From contig NZ_JAJNDB010000005.1 in assembly GCF_021026375.1 (NCBI RefSeq), positions 62,001 through 126,000 on the forward strand: DNA of 64,000 bases. The letters are read 5' to 3'. Shown piece by piece: positions 58,214 to 64,000 of this stretch. This DNA comes from Actinomycetospora endophytica (GTDB lineage Bacteria > Actinomycetota > Actinomycetes > Mycobacteriales > Pseudonocardiaceae). The notes under the pieces were generated by a model. That model was not told the DNA's origin. It saw nothing but the letters and a program-made list of their open reading frames with translations, and searched no databases. The position numbers were made by a program, and so were the translations under genes. Each line of letters opens with the position of its first letter. Position 1 is the first letter of the stretch.

Positions 58214-59369
58214 CCTCGATGAGGAACGAGTCGTGCCCGTAGGGCGACTCGATGCGCTCGACGGGGCCCGACGTCGTGATCAGCTCCGCGAGCTCCTCCT
58301 GCTGGTGCAGCGGGTAGAGCCGATCGCTCGTCGAGCCGGCGACGACGGTGTGCGCGGTGATCCGGCCCAGCGCGTCGGCCATCGAGCCGCGGCCCCGGGA
58401 CACGTCGTGACCGTTCATCGCGGCCGTCAGGGCGACGTAGGACCCGGCGTCGAACCGGTGGACCAGCTTCTCGGCGTGGTGGTCGAGATAGGACTCCACG
58501 GCGAACCGGCCCGGTGAGGACGCGTCGTACGGGTCCTCCCCCGGCTGCGGGCGCCGGCCGAAGCGGGTGTCGAGCTCCTCGGCGGTGCGGTAGGTGGAGT
58601 GCGCGATCCGGCGCGCGACGCCGAGCCCGACGTGCGGGCCCTCGCCGCGCGGCCGGTCGTGGTAGTCCCCGCCGCACCAGTGGGGGTCCTCGCGGATGGC
58701 CGCGAGCTGCGGCGACGCCCACCCGATCTGGTCGGCCGACGCCGAGGCCGAGCACGCGAGCAGCAGCAGCCGCTCCACCCGGTCCGGGTGGGTCACCGCC
58801 CACTCGACAGCCCGCATGCCGCCCATCGACCCGCCGAGCACCGCGGCCCACCGACCGATCCCGAGCTGGTCGGAGAGCCGGACCTCGAGCGCGACCTGGT
58901 CACGCACGCTCGTGACCGGGAACCGCGAGCCCCACGGCCGGCCGTCGGGAGCGGTCGACGCGGGCCCCGTCGTCCCCTGGCAGCCCCCGAGGACGTTGGG
59001 GGCGACGACGAACCACCGGTCGGTGTCGATCGCCAGACCGGGCCCGACGACGCCGTCCCACCAGCCCGGCGTGGGGTGGCCGAGCCCGGCCGGACCGGTG
59101 ACGTGGCTGTCCCCGGTCAGCGCGTGCAGCACGAGCACCGCGTTGTCGCCGCGGAACTCGCCCCACGTCTCGTACGCGACGGTGACGTCGGGCAGCGCCG
59201 GGCCCGCCTCGAGCGGCAGCGGGTCCGGGAGGGTGACGAAGTGGCGCCCGCCCACCGGATCCCCCTCCCGCCACGCGCCGGTGGCGGGAGGGAGGACCGG
59301 GACGGTGTCGGTCGCGGGCGGGGCGCCGGGCGAGCCCGCGGCACGTCCTCCGGGGAGCAGTTCGGTCAC
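58173..59369 (-). CDS. metX: Homoserine O-acetyltransferase MetX
   Basis: A 398-residue alpha/beta-hydrolase-fold enzyme that acetylates L-homoserine with acetyl-CoA in methionine synthesis. The nucleophile elbow is LGGSMGGMRAVEW (Ser181), with upstream LVLHALTGDSHVTGP and NVLGGCQGTTGPAS, and the C-terminal YGHDSFLIE supplies the catalytic His; the Asp is in SDRLYP. The GTG at 59369 overlaps the metY stop (GTGA), so the pair is cotranscribed. Its end overlaps the ArsR gene by 41 bases, tail to tail. Confidence 0.95.
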   Translation of the reverse strand: MTELLPGGRAAGSPGAPPATDTVPVLPPATGAWREGDPVGGRHFVTLPDPLPLEAGPALPDVTVAYETWGEFRGDNAVLVLHALTGDSHVTGPAGLGHPTPGWWDGVVGPGLAIDTDRWFVVAPNVLGGCQGTTGPASTAPDGRPWGSRFPVTSVRDQVALEVRLSDQLGIGRWAAVLGGSMGGMRAVEWAVTHPDRVERLLLLACSASASADQIGWASPQLAAIREDPHWCGGDYHDRPRGEGPHVGLGVARRIAHSTYRTAEELDTRFGRRPQPGEDPYDASSPGRFAVESYLDHHAEKLVHRFDAGSYVALTAAMNGHDVSRGRGSMADALGRITAHTVVAGSTSDRLYPLHQQEELAELITTSGPVERIESPYGHDSFLIEVKRLAEILEKLLG

Positions 59370-60673
59370 ACCGCCGACTTCGCCGCGGTGAACCCGGACT
59401 CGAGGTCCGCCTTGAGGTCCTCGACGTTCTCGATCCCGACGGCGAGGCGGACCAGCCCGGGCGTGACGCCGGACGCGGTCTGCTCCTCGGGCGAGAGCTG
59501 GCTGTGCGTGGTCGATGCCGGGTGCGCGATCAGGCTGCGAACGTCACCGATGTTCACCAGCTGCGAGTGCAGGCTGGTGCCGTCGACGAAGGCCCGGCCG
59601 GCCTCGACCCCGCCGCGCAGGTCGAACGACACGATCGCGCCGACGCCGCGGGGCAGGTACTTGCGGCCCGCCTCGTACCAGGGGCTCGACGCGAGCCCGG
59701 CGTAGTAGACCTTCTCGACCTCGTCGCGCGACTCGAGCCACTCGGCCAGCGCCTGCGCGTTGGCCACGTGCCGCTCCAGGCGCAGCGACAGCGTCTCGAT
59801 GCCCTGGATGATGAGGAACGCGTTGAACGGCGAGATCGCGGCGCCGGTGTCGCGCAGCAGCTGCACCCGCAGCTTGGCCGCGTAGGCGCCCGGGCCGAGC
59901 GCCTCCCAGTACTTGAGGCCGTGGTAGCTCGGGTCCGGCTCGGTGAAGCCGGGGAACCGGTCGCCGTGGGCGCCGAAGTCGAAGGTCCCGGCGTCGACGA
60001 CGAGGCCCGCGATGGTGGTGCCGTGCCCGCCGAGGTACTTGGTGGCCGAGTGGATGACGATGTCGGCGCCGTGCTCGATGGGGCGGAGCAGGAACGGCGT
60101 CGGCACCGTGTTGTCGACGACGAGCGGGACGCCGACCTCGTGGGCGACCCCGGCGACCCCGGCCACGTCGAGGACGTTCGAGCCCGGGTTCGCGATGGTC
60201 TCGGCGAAGAACAGCTTGGTGTTCGGCCGGACCGCGTTGCGCCACTGCTCGAGGTCGTCCTGGTCCTCGACGAACGACACCTCGATGCCGAGCTTGGGCA
60301 GCGTGTAGTGGAACAGGTTGTACGTGCCGCCGTAGAGGCTCGGGCTCGACACGAAGTGGTCGCCGGCCTCGGCGATGTTCAGGATCGCGGCCGTGGTGGC
60401 CGCCGAGCCCGACGCGAACGCCAGCGCCGCGACACCGCCCTCGAGCGCCGCGACGCGCTGCTCGAGCACGTCCTGCGTCGGGTTCATGATCCGGGTGTAG
60501 ATGTTGCCCGGCTCGGCGAGGCTGAACAGGTCGGCGCCGTGCTGGGTGTCCCGGAAGACGTACGACGTCGTCTGGTAGATCGGCGTGGCCCGCGCACCCG
60601 TGGTCGGGTCGGGCGCTGCGCCGGAGTGGACCTGCTTGGTCTCGAACGACCAGTTGGCCTCGGGGCTGCTCAT
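59366..60673 (-). CDS. metY: O-acetylhomoserine sulfhydrylase MetY
   Basis: A 435-residue PLP enzyme of the Cys/Met metabolism family that makes homocysteine from O-acetylhomoserine and sulfide. Features are FETKQVHSGAAPDPTTGARATPIYQTTSY, TRIMNPTQDVLEQRVAALEGG, and the PLP Lys212 in IHSATKYLGGHG (all read in short blocks), then SLIAHPASTTHSQL. The ATG at 60673 is preceded by AGGAGAACC. It uses the product of metX directly. No SAM riboswitch could be recognised upstream; a short frame lies there instead. Confidence 0.95.
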   Translation of the reverse strand: MSSPEANWSFETKQVHSGAAPDPTTGARATPIYQTTSYVFRDTQHGADLFSLAEPGNIYTRIMNPTQDVLEQRVAALEGGVAALAFASGSAATTAAILNIAEAGDHFVSSPSLYGGTYNLFHYTLPKLGIEVSFVEDQDDLEQWRNAVRPNTKLFFAETIANPGSNVLDVAGVAGVAHEVGVPLVVDNTVPTPFLLRPIEHGADIVIHSATKYLGGHGTTIAGLVVDAGTFDFGAHGDRFPGFTEPDPSYHGLKYWEALGPGAYAAKLRVQLLRDTGAAISPFNAFLIIQGIETLSLRLERHVANAQALAEWLESRDEVEKVYYAGLASSPWYEAGRKYLPRGVGAIVSFDLRGGVEAGRAFVDGTSLHSQLVNIGDVRSLIAHPASTTHSQLSPEEQTASGVTPGLVRLAVGIENVEDLKADLESGFTAAKSAV

Positions 60674-60709
60674 GCTCTGGTTCTCCTGACGTGACGGGGG
60701 TTCGGGGGC

Positions 60710-60826
60710 TCAGTCGACGGATCGATCGCCGGGGCGACAGAACTCGTCGAAGGCGTCGAGGCGACGGCTGGGCCAGAACTCGTCACGAACGGGCTCGAGC
60801 ACGGCGGTGTGGAGCACGGACGCCAC
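60710..60826 (-). CDS. Possible 38-residue upstream frame before metY
   Basis: A short frame from GTG (60826) to TGA (60710) reads MASVLHTAVLEPVRDEFW, then a C-terminal FDEFCRPGDRSVD, with GC-rich third positions. It begins 11 bases after the MFS stop and ends 36 bases before metY. No ribosome binding site is seen. It might be a leader peptide or a small independent protein; only one Cys and no Met codon run make attenuation by sulfur amino acids doubtful. Confidence 0.35.
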   Translation of the reverse strand: MASVLHTAVLEPVRDEFWPSRRLDAFDEFCRPGDRSVD

Positions 60827-60836
60827 CTTAGTGGGT

Positions 60837-62234
60837 TCACCGCCCGGCGCGAGGGGCCTTGCCGATCTTCACCGTCCCGGTCCCGGTCGCGACCAGGGTG
60901 GCCCCGATCGCGACGTGGTACGCGAGCAGCGCGGCGACCATGGGCGCGGTCAGCGAGACGATCCCGGTCGCGGTGAGCAGCGACCCGCACACGGCCGCTC
61001 CGAGCGCACCGCCGGCCTGCCGGGCGGTGTTGAGCACCCCGCTGCCCAGCCCGGTGTGGGCGGGGTCGACCCCGCCCATCGTCACCGCGGTCATCGCCGG
61101 CATCGCGATCGAGCAGAAGCCCAGCACCGTGGCCCCGACGACGACGAGCGCGACCGGTCCCGTCGGGCCCGCCACCGCCAGGATCGCCGTGCCGAGCGCG
61201 CCCATCGCGTACCCGGCGAGCATCGGGGGACGGGACCCGACGCGGGCGGTGAGCCGCGCCGACAGCGTCGACCCGATCCCGACGGCGAGGGTGAGCGGCA
61301 GCAGGAGCAGCCCGGCGTGGAACGCGTCCTGGCCGAGCGGGCCCTGCAGGAACAGCGAGATCGCGAGCAGCGCCCCGTAGAGACAGAAGTTGAAGATCCC
61401 GCCCGCGGCGACCCCGCCCGAGAACGGCCGGGCGGAGAACATCGTCATCGGCAGCATGGGCTCGGCGCGCCGCCGCTCGGCGAGGACGAACAGCACCGCC
61501 CCGAGCAACCCTGCCCCGACGAGCCCGAGCGGCAGCGGGTCGGTCCAGCCGAGCTGCCCGGCCTCGATCAGCCCGCCGGTCAGCGCACCGAGCGCGACGA
61601 CCCCGAGGACCAGCCCGACGACGTCGGTGGCGTGCTCCCGGCGGGGCGACTCGGCGACGGCGAGGCGGGTCAGCACGACCGTCGCGACGCAGACCGGGAC
61701 GTTCACCAGGAAGATCCAGCGCCAGTCGGCGACCGCGATCAGGGTGCCGCCCAGCAGCGGACCGGTGGCCATGCCGAGGCTGCCCACGCCGCCCCACACG
61801 CCGAGCGCGCCCGCCCGCCTCGCCGGGTCGGGGAACTGCCCGACGATCAGCGCGAGCGAGGACGGGAGCAGGCCGGCGGCCCCGAGACCCTGGGCGACGC
61901 GGGCCGCGACGAGCCACCCGGCGCCCGGCGCGAGCGCGCACCCCGCCGACGCGAGCCCGAAGACGACGAGGCCGAGGACGCAGACCCGTCGCGCGCCGTG
62001 GCGGTCGCCGAGCGAGCCGGCGGTGAGCATGCCCGCGGCGAGGGCGACGGTGTAGGCGGCGACGACCCACTGCTGGGCGCCGATGCCGCCGCCGAGGTCG
62101 CGGGAGATGGTCTCGAGGGCGACGTTGACGACGGTCGCGTCGAGCTGCACGGCGAAGAACGCCAGGCTCAGGGCGACGAGGGCGAGGCGGGGCCGGGTGG
62201 TCACGGGGATCGCGGAGGTCGCAGTCGCGGTCAT
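60837..62234 (-). CDS. MFS drug exporter, DHA2 (EmrB/QacA) type
   Basis: A 465-residue major facilitator with about 14 hydrophobic helices. Typical motifs are LDATVVNVALETI in helix 1 (the DHA2 D1-type motif), GSLGDRHGARRV (motif A) between helices 2 and 3, RVAQGLGAAGLLPSS (motif B) and GPLLGGTL (motif C of drug/proton antiporters). It should export a hydrophobic compound in exchange for protons; substrate unknown. The ATG at 62234 starts at the usual N-terminal position; the frame is open further upstream into the palindrome. Confidence 0.88.
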   Translation of the reverse strand: MTATATSAIPVTTRPRLALVALSLAFFAVQLDATVVNVALETISRDLGGGIGAQQWVVAAYTVALAAGMLTAGSLGDRHGARRVCVLGLVVFGLASAGCALAPGAGWLVAARVAQGLGAAGLLPSSLALIVGQFPDPARRAGALGVWGGVGSLGMATGPLLGGTLIAVADWRWIFLVNVPVCVATVVLTRLAVAESPRREHATDVVGLVLGVVALGALTGGLIEAGQLGWTDPLPLGLVGAGLLGAVLFVLAERRRAEPMLPMTMFSARPFSGGVAAGGIFNFCLYGALLAISLFLQGPLGQDAFHAGLLLLPLTLAVGIGSTLSARLTARVGSRPPMLAGYAMGALGTAILAVAGPTGPVALVVVGATVLGFCSIAMPAMTAVTMGGVDPAHTGLGSGVLNTARQAGGALGAAVCGSLLTATGIVSLTAPMVAALLAYHVAIGATLVATGTGTVKIGKAPRAGR

Positions 62235-62290
62235 GCCTCGACCGTCTCCCGGGATCGGTTCGACGTGGGTCGAACAGGTGGCCTTCGGCC

Positions 62291-62334
62291 TTGTGAGCGC
62301 AAATTGACGCCAGAGCATCAATTACTGCTCACAT
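62291..62334. repeat. Palindrome 3 (degenerate 20-base stem)
   Basis: Arms 62291-62310 and 62315-62334 match at 15 of 20 positions around a CAGA loop, a decayed copy of palindrome 2 (same TTGTGAGC ends and ATTGATGC core in one arm). The right flank GCGCGGAGCGCACCTA (62335-62350) runs into the stop codon of the next gene. It lies between two minus-strand genes. Confidence 0.72.
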
Positions 62335-62347
62335 GCGCGGAGCGCAC

Positions 62348-63187
62348 CTACCGGGCCACGACCTCCGACAGCCGCCCGTAGGTCAGCGCGTCGGCCGAGG
62401 ACAGCGCGGCGAACGTCCCCGAGTCCGCGACCGCCGACACCAGACCGGCCGCGTGGGCCAGCGCCGCGCGGTAGAGCGACGAGCCGAAGCTGATCCGGCG
62501 GACCCCCGCACCCTCCACCTCGTCGGTGCTCAACCCGAGCGACGCGGCGGCGAGCAGGTTGACCGGGACCGACCAGCCGCCCACCACCTCGGCGAGCGAC
62601 TCCGCCGTCGTCGGGACGAACCCCGGCACGAACAGGCAGGTCGCACCCGCGCCGAGGTACGCCTCGAGCCGGGCGCGGGCGTGGGCCGGGCGATCCTCGG
62701 GCGCGCCGACGCCGTTCCAGAACACGTCGGTCCGGGCGTTCAGCACGACGTCGGGGTCGTGCCGGGCGATCGCCTCCGCGCTCGCGGCGACGATCTCGGC
62801 CTGCAGCCCGGCATCGCGCAGCTCGCCCGTCGCGGGGTCGGTGTCCTCCAGGTTCACCCCGGCGGCGCCGAGGCCGATCGCCTCCCCGACGACGTCGGCC
62901 ACCGCCTCGGGCGTGTCCCCGAAACCGGCCTCGAGGTCGACGTTGACCGGGGTCGGGTCGGCGGCGGCGATGACCGCGGCCGCGGCGGACAGCGCACCGG
63001 ACCGGCCGATGCGCTCGCCGTCGCGCAGACCCAGCACCGCGGCCGCGGCGGCACTCGACGTGCCGATCGCCGGGGCCTGCTCGGCGAGGAGTCGCGCGCT
63101 CGCGGCGTCCCAGGCGTTCGGCATGAGGAACAGGGCGTCGTGCATCGCGCGGAAGCGCGCGGCGCGCGATCCGGGGTGGTCGGTCAT
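62348..63187 (-). CDS. Isocitrate lyase/PEP mutase-family enzyme
   Basis: A 279-residue TIM-barrel enzyme of the ICL/PEPM superfamily. It has FLMPNAWDAASARLLAEQ, GTSSAAAAAVLGLRDGE, the metal-binding VNVDLEAGFGD, GVNLEDTDP and VVLNARTDVFW, and VPVNLL. It lacks the KKCGH motif of isocitrate lyase, so a role in oxaloacetate or 2-methylisocitrate-like C-C bond cleavage, or phosphonate chemistry, is possible but not assigned. The ATG at 63187 is preceded by GGAAGGA. The regulator gene upstream ends 18 bases before it, suggesting cotranscription. Confidence 0.83.
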   Translation of the reverse strand: MTDHPGSRAARFRAMHDALFLMPNAWDAASARLLAEQAPAIGTSSAAAAAVLGLRDGERIGRSGALSAAAAVIAAADPTPVNVDLEAGFGDTPEAVADVVGEAIGLGAAGVNLEDTDPATGELRDAGLQAEIVAASAEAIARHDPDVVLNARTDVFWNGVGAPEDRPAHARARLEAYLGAGATCLFVPGFVPTTAESLAEVVGGWSVPVNLLAAASLGLSTDEVEGAGVRRISFGSSLYRAALAHAAGLVSAVADSGTFAALSSADALTYGRLSEVVAR

Positions 63188-63205
63188 GGCCGGGGTCCTT
63201 CCGGT

Positions 63206-63967
63206 TCAGAGGGCAGGGGCACGACGGTCCAGGCCGAAGTGCCGCGCGAACGCCTCGGTGCCGGCGTCGGTGACCGCGACGCTGCGGTTGGCGTCCCGGC
63301 GGCGCACCCAGCCGCGGTGGAGGAACACCCCGAGCAGGTCGCGGCCGAGGCGCCCGCCCAGGTGGTGGCGCTGCTCGCTCCAGTCCACGCAGTAGCGCAC
63401 GAGCGGCCGCTTCCCCGGCCGCACCTCGACCCCGAGGTCGGTGAGGAACGCCCAGCCCGGGTCGGTGACCTCGTAGTCGAGGTCGCGGCCGTGCCCGGTG
63501 GGGGTGTCCTCGACGGCGCGGTCCGGGTCGTACACGCCGTCGCCGCCGGACAGGTGGCCGCGCTCGATCATGCTGCCCATCACCGCGACGCCCAGCCGGC
63601 CCGCGAGGTGGTCGTAGCAGGTCCGGGCGGTGCGCAGCTGCGCGGCGCGGTTGCCCTCGCGCAGCGAGCGGACGGGTCGGGTCGGCCCGAGGCGGGTCAT
63701 CATCTCGAGCAGCTCGCCGACCGGTGCGCCGGCGAGCCGGTAGTAGCGGTGGCGGCCGTGCTGCTCCACGAGCAGCAGCCCGGCGTCGACGAGCTTGGCC
63801 AGGTGACTGCTCGCGGTCGGTCGGGAGACGTCGGCCTCGTCGGCGAGCACGCTCGCGGGCAGGGAACGCCCGTCGTCGAGGGCGAGCAGGATGCGGCACC
63901 GCGCCCGGTCGGCGAGCACGGCGCCGATGGCGGCGATCTCGACGTCGCCGTGCCGGACCTCGGTCAC
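63206..63967 (-). CDS. ArsR-type winged-helix regulator with C-terminal extension
   Basis: A 253-residue protein. The N-terminal 95 residues form an ArsR-like wHTH (LADRARCRILLALDDGRSLPASVLADEADVSRPTASSHLAKLVDAGLLLVEQHGRHRYYRL in blocks). The rest is an unusual extension of about 150 residues with RTCYDHLAGRLGVAVM, a conserved block in many actinobacterial ArsR relatives, and a WSEQRHHLGGRLGRDLL segment near the C-terminus. The GTG at 63967 follows GGAGGCGGGA. It is followed by the ICL/PEPM gene on the same strand and probably regulates it and the exporter. Ligand unknown. Confidence 0.83.
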   Translation of the reverse strand: MTEVRHGDVEIAAIGAVLADRARCRILLALDDGRSLPASVLADEADVSRPTASSHLAKLVDAGLLLVEQHGRHRYYRLAGAPVGELLEMMTRLGPTRPVRSLREGNRAAQLRTARTCYDHLAGRLGVAVMGSMIERGHLSGGDGVYDPDRAVEDTPTGHGRDLDYEVTDPGWAFLTDLGVEVRPGKRPLVRYCVDWSEQRHHLGGRLGRDLLGVFLHRGWVRRRDANRSVAVTDAGTEAFARHFGLDRRAPAL

Positions 63968-64000
63968 TCCCGCCTCCGTCCGTCGCGTCGGGCCACCACG

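Noticed and set aside
60674..60836. SAM riboswitch upstream of metY
   Set aside because: No SAM-I, SAM-II or SAM-IV core sequence could be recognised in the leader.
1..64000. CRISPR arrays, tRNA or rRNA genes
   Set aside because: No regularly spaced direct repeats, and no cloverleaf or rRNA-like sequences were recognised on reading both strands.

Overview
The window is a very GC-rich stretch (third codon positions almost all G or C, frequent GTG starts, many 4-base GTGA or ATGA gene overlaps) from an actinobacterium. The gene content fits Pseudonocardiaceae or a close relative: a PknG-type kinase with zinc ribbons, an aerobic cobalamin pathway with CobG and CobN, several LuxR-type response regulators, a lipoprotein L,D-transpeptidase and LLM-class oxidoreductases. 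The family assignment is inference from content and base composition, since no rRNA or other marker is present.

Bases 1-4027 hold the end of a CPA1 sodium/proton antiporter, a PemK/MazF-family protein flanked by perfect 23-base inverted repeats, the undecaprenyl-diphosphatase UppP and a CHAP-like secreted protein. Bases 4090-11208 are a tightly coupled six-gene phospho-signalling operon: a 68-residue protein, a helical protein, a PknG-like kinase, a PP2C phosphatase, a vWA protein and an FHA protein. Four of the six carry Cys-rich zinc ribbons. A STAS protein and a LuxR-type regulator follow (11322-12373).

Bases 12375-26617 are an exopolysaccharide operon on the minus strand. It encodes two polysaccharide deacetylases, two GT4 glycosyltransferases, a UDP-sugar dehydrogenase, an ATP-grasp/flavoprotein fusion, an initiating sugar-phosphate transferase, an NAD-dependent epimerase, a GH18-like membrane protein and a GT2 synthase. 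It is headed by a LuxR-type regulator, and upstream lie another regulator, a soluble histidine kinase and a third regulator (26706-28662). A fourth regulator is divergent at 28862. Next come an L,D-transpeptidase lipoprotein, a DUF2795 protein, a MerR regulator with a textbook operator, and a 1092-residue protein that joins a canonical kinase, an ATPase and a pseudokinase.

Bases 35113-54032 contain the cobalamin genes in two blocks: cobN facing cobG-cobH-cobIJ, and cobL-cobM-cobK. Between them is a lipid module made of an acyl-CoA ligase, a single-chain biotin-dependent carboxylase, a TetR regulator and an SDR, plus an LLM oxidoreductase. The rest holds a second LLM enzyme, a PaaX-type regulator, a membrane protein, a thioesterase, an SDR, an ArsR regulator, the metY-metX methionine pair, an MFS exporter, an isocitrate lyase/PEP mutase family enzyme and a second ArsR-type regulator.

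From about 44 kb onward the window carries long near-perfect palindromes, mostly between genes. Three share ends and a conserved flank, and one lies inside the coding sequence of the PaaX-type gene. The strongest candidates for undescribed biology are the zinc-ribbon kinase/phosphatase/vWA/FHA operon, the kinase-ATPase-pseudokinase fusion, the palindrome family, and the conserved element found at an identical distance upstream of two response regulators.
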